From positions 1-19,147 of the forward strand of contig NZ_CALAOH010000220.1 of NCBI RefSeq assembly GCF_937926365.1: 19,147 nucleotides of DNA, given 5' to 3'. Position 1 is the stretch's first letter. The number at the start of each line of letters is the position of its first letter. Below are positions 1-7,887 of the stretch, piece after piece. The position numbers were made by a program, and so were the translations under genes. This DNA comes from an uncultured Azohydromonas sp. (lineage in GTDB: Bacteria > Pseudomonadota > Gammaproteobacteria > Burkholderiales > Burkholderiaceae_C). The notes below the pieces were generated by a model, which was not told the DNA's origin, searched no databases, and was given only the letters and a program-made list of their open reading frames with translations.

Positions 1-2
1 AC

Positions 3-1679
3 CCCGCGGGCCTGCGCCAGCTGCGGGCCTGGATGCGGCCGCTGCTGCGGCAACAGGCCGCGCGCCTGGGCGCCGTGCTGCTGCTGTCCGTCGCCGCCGT
101 GGCGGCGGGGCTGGCGCAGCCGCTGCTGACCAAGGCGCTGATCGACGACGGCGTGCTGGCGCGCGACCCCGGCGCCATCCTGCGCGCCGGCGCCGCCATG
201 GCGGTGCTGGCGCTGGCGGCGCTGGGCGTGGGCATCGCCTGCCGGCGGCTGTACGCGCAGGCGTCCATGCGGCTGCTGCACGGCCTGCGGGAAGCGCTGT
301 TCGCGCACCTGCTCACGCTCTCGCCGGCCTTCCACGCCCGGGTGCGCCAGGGCGAGCTGCTGGCACGGCTGGAGGGCGACCTGGGCGAGGTGCAGCGCTT
401 CGCGGTGGATGCCGTGCTGTCGGCCCTCAACGCCGTGCTGATGCTGGCGGGCACGCTGCTGCTGCTGGGCCTGTGGAGCCCCACGCTGCTGATGCTGCTG
501 GCGGTGCTGGTGGCCGTGAACGCCGTCGCCAGCGCGCTGGTGCGCCCGCGCCTGGAGGCGCTGTCGCGGCGCACGCGGCAGGCGGGGGTGGAAGTGTCGG
601 CCTTCCTGGTGGAGAAGCTCGCGGCGGTGCGCTGCATTCAGACGCATGGCGCCGAGGGGCGCGAGACACGGCGGCTGAATGCGCTGCACGAGGCGCTGCG
701 GCGCGAGTCCGTGGCGCTGCAGCTGCTGGGGCAGTTGGGCGGGGGCGTTCCGAACCTGCTGCTGACGCTGGGCGTGGTCGCCATCTTCGTGTTCGGCAGC
801 CTCGCCATGCTGCGCGGCGAGGCGCTGACGCTGGGCATGCTGGTGGCCTTCGCCAGCTGCGTGCAGCGCGCCAGCGCGCCGGTGCAGTCCCTCATGGGGC
901 TGTGGTTGGCTTGGCAGCGCGCCAAGGTGGCGCTGGAGCGGGTGACGGACCTGACGGCGCAGCGCGCCGAGGTAACGCCGTTGCCGGCCGGCACCGCGGC
1001 GGACGCGCAGGGGCTGCGCGGCGAGGTCGAGATCCGCGACCTGTGCTTCAGCTACCCCGGCACCGGGCGGCCGGTGCTGCGCGGGCTGAACGCCCGTTTC
1101 GCTGCCGGCAGCAGCGTGCTGCTGCGCGGGCCCTCGGGCTGCGGCAAGTCCACGCTGGTGGACCTGCTGCACCGGCATTTCGACCCGGACGCGGGAGGCA
1201 TCCTGCTGGCCGGCACGGACCTGCGCCGGCTGGACCGCGCCGCGCTGCGCCGCCGCGTGGCGGTGGTGTCGCAGGAGGCGGTGCTGTTCGCCGACACGCT
1301 GGCCGGGAACATCCGCTACGGGCGGCCGGACGCGTCGGACGACGAGGTGCGGCGCGCGGCCGAGGCCGCGGGTGTGGACGAGTTCCTGCCGCACTTGCCG
1401 CAGGGGCTGCGGACGCCGGTGGGCCCGCGCGGCGCGACGCTCTCGGGCGGCCAGCGCCAGCGCGTGGCCCTGGCGCGGGCGCTGCTCATGGCGCCGGCGG
1501 TGCTGGTGATCGACGAGGGCACCTGCGCGCTGGACGAGGCGCTGGAGCTGCGCACGCTGCGGCGCATCGCGGCGCTGCTGCCCGGTTGCACGCGCATCGT
1601 GGTGTCGCACCGATCGGCGCACGAAGGCGAGTTCGACCAGGTGATCGAGCTGGCCGGCGCGGCGGGGGTACATGCATGA
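3..1679 (+). CDS. qhpF: ABC exporter half-transporter, QhpF-like (5' end outside window)
   Basis: This is a type I ABC exporter with an N-terminal membrane domain of several hydrophobic helices and a C-terminal ATPase. Numbered from the ATG at 33, Walker A (GPSGCGKST) is at about 366-374, the Q-loop in VVSQEAVLF follows, the signature LSGGQ starts at 470, Walker B is VLVIDE at 490-495, and the switch histidine is H526. The frame stays open to the left edge, and the residues before the ATG (LRQLRAW) look like the elbow helix of such exporters, so the true start is probably upstream. The stop overlaps the next gene by ATGA. Known of the family: in quinohemoprotein amine dehydrogenase (QHNDH) clusters QhpF is the membrane ABC protein thought to export the processed gamma subunit. 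The symbol is inferred from the neighbouring protease and flavoprotein; sequence alone would support only an ABC exporter. Confidence 0.75.
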   Translation, partial: PAGLRQLRAWMRPLLRQQAARLGAVLLLSVAAVAAGLAQPLLTKALIDDGVLARDPGAILRAGAAMAVLALAALGVGIACRRLYAQASMRLLHGLREALFAHLLTLSPAFHARVRQGELLARLEGDLGEVQRFAVDAVLSALNAVLMLAGTLLLLGLWSPTLLMLLAVLVAVNAVASALVRPRLEALSRRTRQAGVEVSAFLVEKLAAVRCIQTHGAEGRETRRLNALHEALRRESVALQLLGQLGGGVPNLLLTLGVVAIFVFGSLAMLRGEALTLGMLVAFASCVQRASAPVQSLMGLWLAWQRAKVALERVTDLTAQRAEVTPLPAGTAADAQGLRGEVEIRDLCFSYPGTGRPVLRGLNARFAAGSSVLLRGPSGCGKSTLVDLLHRHFDPDAGGILLAGTDLRRLDRAALRRRVAVVSQEAVLFADTLAGNIRYGRPDASDDEVRRAAEAAGVDEFLPHLPQGLRTPVGPRGATLSGGQRQRVALARALLMAPAVLVIDEGTCALDEALELRTLRRIAALLPGCTRIVVSHRSAHEGEFDQVIELAGAAGVHA

Positions 1680-2335
1680 AGCCGGTGCGCATCGGGATCG
1701 TGGACGGCCCCCTGGCCGCGGCGCTGTCGAGCGCCGTGGAGGCCGTGGCCCGCTTCGGCGACAGCGCGGGGCAGCCCGGCCGCGCCGGTTTGGCCCACGG
1801 CACGCACGTGGCGCGGCTGGTGCTGGAGGGTTTGCCGACGGCGCGGCTGTTGAGCGCGCAGGTGTTCCACGACGGCCTGGACGCCTCGGTGTCGGACGTG
1901 GCACAGGCCATCGCCTGGCTGGCGGCGCAGCGGGTGGACGTGATCAACATGAGTTTCGGTTTGCGCTCGCGCAGCCCGGTGCTGGAGGCCGCTTGCCGGC
2001 AGGCGCGCGAGGCCGGCGTGCTGCTGGTGGCGTCGGCGCCGGCGCGCGGCGGGGCGGTGTACCCGGCCGCGCTCGGAAGCTGCTTCGCCGTGTCGGGCGA
2101 CGCGCGCTGCCGCGCGGGCGAGGTGTCGTGGCTGGGGCTGCAGGGGGTGGACTTCGGCACGCACCCCTTCCTGGAGCGCGACAGCGCCGCGCGCGGCGGC
2201 GGCGCGAGCTACGCGGCGGCGCGCTTCAGCGGGCTGGTGGGCGCGCTGCTGGCGCGGGGCGTGCCGGCGCCGGAGGTGCGCGCGCAGTTGTTCCTGAAGG
2301 CGGCGTGGGTGGGACCGGAGAGGCGGTATGGGTAA
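1676..2335 (+). CDS. qhpE: Subtilisin-like (S8) leader peptidase, QhpE-like
   Basis: A compact 219-residue serine protease without signal peptide or propeptide, so it probably acts in the cytoplasm. The subtilisin triad is visible: D10 in GIVDG, H41 in AHGTHVA and S178 in GGASYAAA. The start is the ATG at 1676, which overlaps the stop of the exporter gene (ATGA) and gives the expected early Asp motif. Known of the family: QhpE cleaves the leader peptide from the crosslinked QHNDH gamma subunit QhpC before export. Odd: where subtilisins carry the oxyanion-hole Asn (AAGNEG), this protein reads VASAPARGG, apparently without an Asn. The substrate gene is not in the window. The protease family is certain; the role rests on the gene trio. 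Confidence 0.8.
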   Translation: MKPVRIGIVDGPLAAALSSAVEAVARFGDSAGQPGRAGLAHGTHVARLVLEGLPTARLLSAQVFHDGLDASVSDVAQAIAWLAAQRVDVINMSFGLRSRSPVLEAACRQAREAGVLLVASAPARGGAVYPAALGSCFAVSGDARCRAGEVSWLGLQGVDFGTHPFLERDSAARGGGASYAAARFSGLVGALLARGVPAPEVRAQLFLKAAWVGPERRYG

Positions 2336-3671
2336 GAACCACATGGAACACGCCGACATCGTCATCCTCGGCGCCGGCCCCGCTGCGCTGGCGCTGGCTA
2401 TCGCGCTGCGGCGCACGGGCTTGTCGCCGCTGGTCATCGGCCGCCCGCGTCCGCAACCCGCCGTCGAAGGGCTGTCCTACCGCGTCGCGCAGGGGCTGCA
2501 GCAGCTGGGCTGCCACACGGCCCTGGGGCTGCTGGGCGCGCCGTGGCGGCGGCTGTCGTGCTGGGCCGGGGCGCGGGTGGAGATGAACGGCGAGTTCGTG
2601 GTGCAGCGCCAGGCGCTGGACGCGGCGCTGTGGCAGGACGCGCTCCTGGCCGGCGTGGACCTGCGCGCGGGGCTGGTGCGCCGCGTGGAGCATGTCGGCG
2701 TGGCCGACTGGCGCATCGAGTGGGAGGACGGGCAGGGCGCGCCGCGGCGCACGCACGCCGGCTTCGTGGTCGAGAGCCGGGGCCGCGCCGCGCCCAAGTG
2801 GGCGCCGGACGAAGCCGCCGGCGCGCCGCTGGTGGCGCTGTCGCGCGCCTTCACCGGCGCCGCGCAGGGCCGGCGCACCACCTTCGCCGAATCCTTCGAG
2901 GACGGCTGGAGCTGGGGAACCCTGGACGCCGACGGGTCGGCCACGGTGCAACTGGTGCTGCACCCGGACACGCTCCAGCGCCACGGCGGCGACCTCGACG
3001 CCGTCCATGCAGCGGGCCTGCGCCGGCTGGAGGCGGTGGTGGAGCTGCTCGGCCCGCGCCTGCAGCCGCGGGGCGGCGCCGGCGTGCGCGGCATCCAGGC
3101 CGTGCTGCGCGGGGGCTGCTGCGGGCCTGACGGCCTGCGCGTCGGCGATGCGGCCTACACCAGCGATCCGCTGTCGGGCCACGGCATGTTCGAGGCGGTG
3201 TCGGGCGCCCTGGCCGCCGCGCCCACGCTGCGCACGCTGCTGGAGCGCCCCGGCGACGCGGAGGCGGCGTGCGACTTCTACACCTCGCGCGTGCGCAGCA
3301 TCTTTGCGCAGCGGCGACGCGCGGCGCGCGAGCACTACGCCACGGAGACGCGCTGGATCGACGCGCCGTTCTGGCGCGAGCTGCACGCCGCGCCGCCGGA
3401 GCCTGACGCCACGCCCGCGCCGCAGGCCGCCGCGATCGCGCAGCGGCCGGTGGTGGAAAACGGCTTCATCGTCCGGCGCCGCGTGGTGATCGCGCCCGGG
3501 CACCCGCGCGGCGTGCGCTTCATCGACGGCATCGACGTGCCGGCGCTGCGCGACGCCGTCCGGCGCGCACCGGGCAAAGCGTGTGTCGAAGGTCTGGCGG
3601 CACAGCTGGGCCAACCGCCCGGCGCCGTGCGCAATGCCCTGCGCTGGATGCAGGCGCAACGGCTCGCCTGA
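2328..3671 (+). CDS. qhpG: FAD-dependent monooxygenase, QhpG-like
   Basis: A 447-residue flavoprotein of the p-hydroxybenzoate hydroxylase / tryptophan halogenase fold. The FAD dinucleotide motif GAGPAA is at 15-20, and the second FAD motif GDAAYTSDPLSGHG starts at about 273. The last ~85 residues, after a Pro/Ala-rich linker, form a separate small domain (GVRFIDGIDVPALRDAV onward) that resembles a winged-helix or PqqD-like module and may bind a peptide partner (inference). Start 2328 is preferred over the ATG at 2343 because GGAGAGG lies just upstream; it overlaps the end of the protease gene by 8 bases. Known of the family: QhpG hydroxylates the tryptophan of the QHNDH gamma subunit on the way to cysteine tryptophylquinone. 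A halogenase-like enzyme is the alternative, but the protease and exporter context favours QhpG. Confidence 0.75.
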   Translation: MGKNHMEHADIVILGAGPAALALAIALRRTGLSPLVIGRPRPQPAVEGLSYRVAQGLQQLGCHTALGLLGAPWRRLSCWAGARVEMNGEFVVQRQALDAALWQDALLAGVDLRAGLVRRVEHVGVADWRIEWEDGQGAPRRTHAGFVVESRGRAAPKWAPDEAAGAPLVALSRAFTGAAQGRRTTFAESFEDGWSWGTLDADGSATVQLVLHPDTLQRHGGDLDAVHAAGLRRLEAVVELLGPRLQPRGGAGVRGIQAVLRGGCCGPDGLRVGDAAYTSDPLSGHGMFEAVSGALAAAPTLRTLLERPGDAEAACDFYTSRVRSIFAQRRRAAREHYATETRWIDAPFWRELHAAPPEPDATPAPQAAAIAQRPVVENGFIVRRRVVIAPGHPRGVRFIDGIDVPALRDAVRRAPGKACVEGLAAQLGQPPGAVRNALRWMQAQRLA

Positions 3672-3707
3672 AACCCACCGGTTCCCGGGCCTGGCGCCTG
3701 GCTCCTG

Positions 3708-3722
3708 GCCCCCGCAGGGGGC
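3708..3722 (+). terminator. GC-rich hairpin after qhpG
   Basis: A perfect 6-bp stem GCCCCC-GCA-GGGGGC lies 36 bases after the qhpG stop, where the operon would be expected to end. There is no T-run after it, so a classical intrinsic terminator is not shown; it may only stabilise the 3' end of the message. Confidence 0.35.
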
Positions 3723-3791
3723 GGGCGGCGCCTGCCTGGCGCGTCCGTGCCGGACGCATCCATCCCTGGTCCATCAACGAAGGAGACTTCC

Positions 3792-4960
3792 ATGCAGCAA
3801 CACGACGCCCGCGCAACCGGAGGCAGCCTCGGCCGCCGCGAGTTCCTGGCCCTGGGCGCCGCCGCGGCGGACCGGGGAAGCGACATCACCGGCTGGAGCG
3901 CCGTGCGCCTGTCGGAGGCGATACGCAGGCGCCAGGTGTCGTGCCGCGAGGTCATGCTGGCCTACCTGGCGCAGATCGAGCGCCTGAACCCCAAGGCCAA
4001 CGCCATCGTGTCGCTGCAGGAGCCTGAAGGGCTGCTGCGCCAGGCCGACGAGCGCGCCCTGCAGCTGCGCCGCGGCGAACGCGTGGGCTGGATGCACGGT
4101 TTCCCGCAGGCGCCCAAGGACCTGGCCAACACCGCGGGCATCGTCACCACGCTGGGCTCGCCCATCCTGCGCGACAACGTGCCCAAGACCGACGCCATCG
4201 TGGTGGAGCGCATGCGCCGCGCGGGCAGCATCTTCGTGGGCAAGACCAACACGCCGGAGTTCGGCCTGGGCTCGCACACCTACAACAACGTGTTCGGCAC
4301 CACGGGCAACGCCTTCGACCCCACGAAGTCCGCCGGCGGCAGCAGCGGCGGGGCGGCGGTGGCGCTGGCGCTGCACCTGCTGCCGGTGGCCGACGGCAGC
4401 GACATGATGGGATCGCTGCGCAACCCGGCAGGCTGGAACAACGTCTTCGGCCTGCGCCCCTCCTTCGGCCGCGTGCCCTACGGACCCACGGGCGAGGTCT
4501 TCGTGCAGCAGCTCGGCTACGAAGGCCCCATGGGCCGCAGCGTGGCGGACCTGGCCATGCTTGCTGTCGGTGCAGGCGGGCTACGACGCGCGCACGCCGC
4601 TGTCGCTGGGCGAAGACCCGGCGCAGTTCACCCGGGCGCTGGACCGCGGCTTCAAGGGCACGCGCGTCGCCTGGCTGGGCGACTTCAACGGCTACCTGCC
4701 CACCGAGCCCGGCGTGATGGACACCTGCACGCAGGCGCTGCGCCATTTCCGGACCCTGGGCTGCAGCGTGGAGGCGGTGGCGCCGCCCTTCGACATGCAG
4801 CGGCTGTGGCAGGCCTGGCTGGTGCTGCGCAGCTTCAGCATTGCCGGCATCGCGGGCAGCCTGTACGCGGACCCCAGCCTGCGCGCGCAGATGAAGCCCG
4901 AGGCGCTGTGGAAGATCGAGAGCGGCCTGAAGCGGGCCTGGGAGGGCGGCAAGGTCCGTA
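3792..4960 (+). pseudogene. Amidase (amidase signature family), frameshifted and 3'-truncated
   Basis: The start at 3792 has a good ribosome site (AAGGAG, 8 bases away). The N-terminus resembles a Tat signal (GRREFLALGAAAA), but its hydrophobic stretch ends after about nine residues at D27, shorter than usual. The amidase signature is clear: K109 in PKDL, the SAGGSSGG block at 180-187 with the likely cis-Ser S184, and the likely nucleophile S208 in GSLRNPA. At 4557-4565 the reading ATGCTTGCTG carries one T too many; without it the protein reads DLAMLLSVQAGYD and continues in the frame from 4561. That second frame matches the amidase C-terminal half up to about MKPEALWKIESGL and then loses similarity near 4930-4960, where it runs into a foreign gene end. 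The product is therefore almost certainly non-functional. Substrate unknown. Confidence 0.8.
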
Positions 4961-4969
4961 TCCCGCCCC

Positions 4970-5080
<111 letters not shown>

Positions 5081-5093
5081 CGATGCCGCACCG

Positions 5094-5129
5094 GCCGGAC
5101 GCCCATTCGCTTTCATGCGAAAGTCCGGC
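5094..5129. repeat. Interrupted inverted repeat upstream of the GST gene
   Basis: Outer arms GCCGGAC (5094-5100) and GTCCGGC (5123-5129) enclose inner arms TTCGC (5106-5110) and GCGAA (5117-5121), giving a long hairpin with a small bulge. It lies between the hpd remnant and the GST start. It could be the old terminator of the lost gene, an operator or a leader structure for the GST gene; the sequence does not decide. Confidence 0.4.
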
Positions 5130-5159
5130 GTCGTCGTCCACGCTCAATGCCAGCAAACC

Positions 5160-5864
5160 ATGACCGACCTGTCCCGCTTCCCGATCGTCCGGCAACGCCC
5201 CCCGCAGTTTCCTGACCGCATCCAGCTCTATTCGCTGCCCACGCCCAACGGGGTGAAGGTCTCGATCATGCTCGAAGAGACGGGCCTGCCCTACGAGCCG
5301 CACCTGGTCAGCTTCGACAAGCAGGAGCAGCTCTCGCCCGAGTTTCTTGCGCTGAACCCGAACAACAAGATCCCGGCCATCATCGATCCTCACGGGCCCA
5401 ACGGCGAGCCGCTGGCCCTGTTCGAATCCGGCGCCATCCTGCTTTACCTCGCGGACAAGGCCGGCACCCTGATGCCCAAGGACCCCGCCGCCCGCTACGA
5501 GGCGATCCAGTGGCTGATGTTCCAGATGAGCGCCGTCGGGCCGATGTTTGGCCAGCTGGGCTTCTTCCACAAGTTCGCCGGGAAGGACATCGAGGACAAG
5601 CGTCCGCGCGATCGCTACGTCGCCGAATCCAAGCGGCTGCTCGGCGTGCTCGACCAGCGCCTGAGCGGCCGGCAGTGGATCATGGGCGACGAGTACTCGG
5701 TGGTGGACATCGCAACCTTTCCATGGGTGCGCAACCTGGTCGGCTTCTATGGCGCGGGCGAGCTCGTCGAGATCGAGCGCTTCCCCGAGGTCGCGCGCGT
5801 CCTGCAGAGCTTCGTGGCGCGGCCGGCGGTAGCGCGGGGGCTCGACATTCCCAAGCGGCCATAG
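5160..5864 (+). CDS. Glutathione S-transferase, YfcG/YghU-like
   Basis: An intact 234-residue GST. The N-terminal thioredoxin fold contains SLPTPNGVKV (24-33), with T27 and N29 in the place of the active-site Thr and Asn of YfcG, then NPNNKIPAI with the cis-proline and LFESGAILLYL for the glutathione gamma-Glu contact. The all-helical C-terminal domain follows and ends near RGLDIPKRP. Family members are glutathione-dependent disulfide-bond oxidoreductases of the cytosol; the natural substrate is unknown. The start at 5160 gives the family's usual N-terminus. An in-frame ATG at 5115 lies inside the upstream inverted repeat and is less likely. The frame is also open leftwards into the broken amidase, but that stretch is not amidase or GST sequence and should not be annotated as a fusion. 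Confidence 0.88.
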   Translation: MTDLSRFPIVRQRPPQFPDRIQLYSLPTPNGVKVSIMLEETGLPYEPHLVSFDKQEQLSPEFLALNPNNKIPAIIDPHGPNGEPLALFESGAILLYLADKAGTLMPKDPAARYEAIQWLMFQMSAVGPMFGQLGFFHKFAGKDIEDKRPRDRYVAESKRLLGVLDQRLSGRQWIMGDEYSVVDIATFPWVRNLVGFYGAGELVEIERFPEVARVLQSFVARPAVARGLDIPKRP

Positions 5865-6032
5865 GTTCAGCACCGCCTGCGCCGCCAGGGCCTGCGCGGG
5901 CCATCTTCAGCGCAAGGCTCGGCGCGCGGGACTTCGCCGTTCAGCGCTTGTTGTTGAAACGGCAACTTCGAAATGCCTGCCATGGATGCAAACGCGCTTG
6001 CACCACGCGGCATTTGTCGCACCAGGGAGCTC

Positions 6033-6047
6033 CTGAGGTTCCCTCAG
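6033..6047 (-). terminator. Small hairpin at the end of the ECF sigma gene
   Basis: CTGAGG-TTC-CCTCAG is a perfect 6-bp inverted repeat that overlaps the stop codon of the sigma factor gene. It may mark the end of that transcript against the convergent GST gene. No T-run follows. The rest of 5865-6032 shows no gene. Confidence 0.25.
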
Positions 6048-6742
6048 CCGCCACCGTCCAGGCGTGCCATCACGCGCTGCACCACGCGGTCGCAGTGTGC
6101 ACCCCCGAATTCATACAGGTCCCGCTGGGCCAGGTCGATCTCACGCTCCAGCGCCTCGCGCAGCAGGCAGCGCGCGCGGAAGTGCCGGGTACGCACCGTG
6201 GCCTCGGGGATGTCAAGACAGCGCGCCGTCTCCTCCACGCCCATGTCCTCGACCTCGCGCATCACGAACACGAGGCGCAAGGCGCGCGGCAGCTGGTCGA
6301 TCTGCTGTTCGATCAAGGCCCGCATCTCGGCGCGCATCATGGAGCGCTCCGGAGTGCCAGCATCCGGGGATGCCGGGGCATCGAGCTCCATCTCGTCATC
6401 GTTCGAGGGCCTGACCATCGGGATCACCTTCTCGCGCCGTGCCTGACGCCGCAGCCGGTCCAGGCACTCGTTGAGTACCAGGCGCGATAGCCAGGTTCCT
6501 AGTGCCGCCTCGCCCCGAAAGTCGCCGATGGCCCGGTAGGCCGAGAGGTAGGCCTCCTGCAGCGCGTCCTCGGCCTCGGCGTCGTCGCGCAGCGTGGCGC
6601 GCGCCAGCCGAAACAGGCGCCGGTTGTGGCGCCGCATCAGCAATTCGAACGCCGCGCGATCGCCCAAGGCGATGCGCTGCACGAGCGTGTGCTCATCGTC
6701 GCGGTCTTCAAGCGCAGCTACCTGGGCATTGGAAGTCTTCAT
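6044..6742 (-). CDS. ECF-type RNA polymerase sigma factor
   Basis: A 232-residue sigma-70 family protein with only regions 2 and 4. Region 2 spans about 25-100, with the core-binding segment DAEAEDALQEAYLSAYRAI and the -10 recognition part FRGEAALGTWLSRLVLNECLD. A charged linker follows, then region 4 at about 140-200 with the helix-turn-helix ETARCLDIPEATVRTRHFRA. A ~30-residue tail contains GAHCDRVV, with one His and one Cys. The start at 6742 overlaps the stop of the cupredoxin gene (ATGA), so translation is probably coupled. The frame stays open upstream, but that part is antisense to the cupredoxin logic and is rejected. No anti-sigma gene is adjacent, so regulation may act through the exported partner proteins or by transcription (inference). 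Confidence 0.88.
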   Translation of the reverse strand: MKTSNAQVAALEDRDDEHTLVQRIALGDRAAFELLMRRHNRRLFRLARATLRDDAEAEDALQEAYLSAYRAIGDFRGEAALGTWLSRLVLNECLDRLRRQARREKVIPMVRPSNDDEMELDAPASPDAGTPERSMMRAEMRALIEQQIDQLPRALRLVFVMREVEDMGVEETARCLDIPEATVRTRHFRARCLLREALEREIDLAQRDLYEFGGAHCDRVVQRVMARLDGGG

Positions 6743-7071
6743 CGTGGGCTGACGATCAGTGAGGCCTTCATCGTGGGATGCAGCGTGCACACGTAGGCAA
6801 AGCTGCCGCTGATGGAAAAGACATGGCTCCAGGATGCCCCTGGAGCCATAGTGCGCGAGTCGAAATTCTGGCCGCTGGCGGCCGTGGCCGTGTGGGGAAC
6901 CAAGTCCTTGTTCTCCCACACGACCCGGTCGCCGGGCGCAATGGTCAGCGTCTCGGGGCTGAAGCGCATCGCCTCGATGCTCACCCGGTGCGTGGCAGGA
7001 TCGCCCGCCGCGCCACCGGCTGCCAGCATCAGGCCGAGCCAGGCGCCGGCCGAGCGATGGAGCACGCTCAT
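6739..7071 (-). CDS. Exported cupredoxin (blue copper-like protein)
   Basis: A 110-residue protein with an N-terminal signal peptide (about 1-23) and one cupredoxin domain. The full type 1 copper ligand set is present: H60 in VPHTA, then C95, H98 and M101 in YVCTLHPTM. Residues 29-58 (VSIEAMRFSPETLTIAPGD and on) are typical of the plastocyanin/amicyanin-like family. It would act in the periplasm as a copper-binding or electron-transfer protein; the redox partner is unknown. It overlaps both neighbours by ATGA, making it the middle gene of a three-gene operon. Confidence 0.85.
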   Translation of the reverse strand: MSVLHRSAGAWLGLMLAAGGAAGDPATHRVSIEAMRFSPETLTIAPGDRVVWENKDLVPHTATAASGQNFDSRTMAPGASWSHVFSISGSFAYVCTLHPTMKASLIVSPR

Positions 7072-7586
7072 GGCGCGGCTGGCAGCGAGGCCTGGAGGGA
7101 CTGCGCGTGCTGCAGGTGGGCCACGAACGCCGGGCGCACCTTCACCATCAGCGCCTTGAGCTCTTCGTTGCGCGCATTCGGGATCAGTGTCTTGTCCAGA
7201 GCGTCGATCACGGCCTGGTGGTAGGTGACCTCGTGCTGGACGTAGGCGCGGTCGAACGCGTGGCCCTTGAGGCTCTTGAGCTTCGCGAGGTTCGCATCAC
7301 CGCCTTGCTTGAGGCTCTGTGCTGTCGGGTTGTCCTCGGGCTTGAGGTTGAGCTTATGGGCCAGATCGGTCGCCGCCTTGTTGACGCCGGTGTGATCGGT
7401 GACCATGAGCTGCGCGAACTGCTGGACATCCTTCGACTGGGACATCGACTGCGCCAGCTGCCCGGCATCGATGTCCACCTGGTTGGCAGTGACCACGATC
7501 GCGGCGATTTGCGCGTCGTTGATCTGCTGCCCTGAGGCCATGCCTGCTGCACACAGGCACAAGGCCATGAGCGTCTTCTTCAACAT
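7068..7586 (-). CDS. DUF4142 protein, exported, ferritin-like fold predicted
   Basis: A 172-residue protein beginning MLKKTLMALCLCAAGMASG, a clear signal peptide, followed by an Ala/Gln-rich helical domain of the DUF4142 family: FAQLMVTDHTGVNKAA, then AYVQHEVTYHQAVIDALDKTLIPNA. The conserved His and Glu/Asp positions in long helices suggest a ferritin-like bundle; function unknown. The start at 7586 is supported by AGGAG seven bases upstream; the open frame reaching 7670 would destroy the signal peptide. It is the first gene of the operon with the cupredoxin and sigma factor and is followed by an ATGA overlap. The family is often linked to stress responses, which fits an ECF-controlled envelope operon (inference). 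Confidence 0.85.
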   Translation of the reverse strand: MLKKTLMALCLCAAGMASGQQINDAQIAAIVVTANQVDIDAGQLAQSMSQSKDVQQFAQLMVTDHTGVNKAATDLAHKLNLKPEDNPTAQSLKQGGDANLAKLKSLKGHAFDRAYVQHEVTYHQAVIDALDKTLIPNARNEELKALMVKVRPAFVAHLQHAQSLQASLPAAP

Positions 7587-7657
7587 GAATGGCTCCTGCT
7601 TGCGGGCTGCGTCCAGCGGCTCCCCATGAACGCGCGATCGCAACCCTTGCATGGGGA

Positions 7658-7685
7658 TAGACGACGCCACGGCCGTTCGCGTTCC
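7658..7685 (-). promoter_or_regulatory. Candidate ECF-type promoter of the DUF4142-cupredoxin-sigma operon
   Basis: Read on the minus strand: GGAAC (7685-7681), 17 bases, then CGTCTA (7663-7658). GGAAC with a CGTC-type -10 is the usual pattern for ECF sigma factors. It sits about 70 bases before the DUF4142 start, so the sigma factor may drive its own operon. Based on motif and position only. Confidence 0.45.
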
Positions 7686-7819
7686 GGAATACCCCTGGAG
7701 CGGGCGCAGGCATGGCGATGCGGCTCGCGCACGAGAGCAACACGGGCTGATTTCCGGGACACGTCACCCGTCAAGGCCACGTGGCAGCAGCAGCAAACAG
7801 GGGCACGGTGTCACTCTCT

Positions 7820-7849
7820 TTGGCTGGACATGCATCATGTCGTGATATT
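7820..7849 (+). promoter_or_regulatory. Candidate promoter of the nitronate monooxygenase operon with internal palindrome
   Basis: TTGGCT (7820-7825) and GATATT (7844-7849) are 18 bases apart, a plausible sigma-70 promoter with four matches in each box. The start codon is about 38 bases downstream. Between the boxes lies ACATG-CAT-CATGT (7828-7840), a 5-bp inverted repeat in the position of a repressor operator. Confidence 0.35.
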
Positions 7850-7887
7850 TTCCGGGGAACCCCGACCGTTCCTTGCGAGGCCCACCG

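Noticed and set aside
473..1675. Long + strand open frame before the protease, and + strand frames inside qhpF
   Set aside because: The translation is Ala/Gly/Arg-rich shadow sequence of qhpF; the real protease begins at 1676 with its Asp motif.
2226..3659. 477-codon minus-strand open frame opposite qhpG
   Set aside because: It is an Arg/Ala/His-rich antisense frame produced by high GC content; no domain is recognisable and qhpG has clear FAD motifs.
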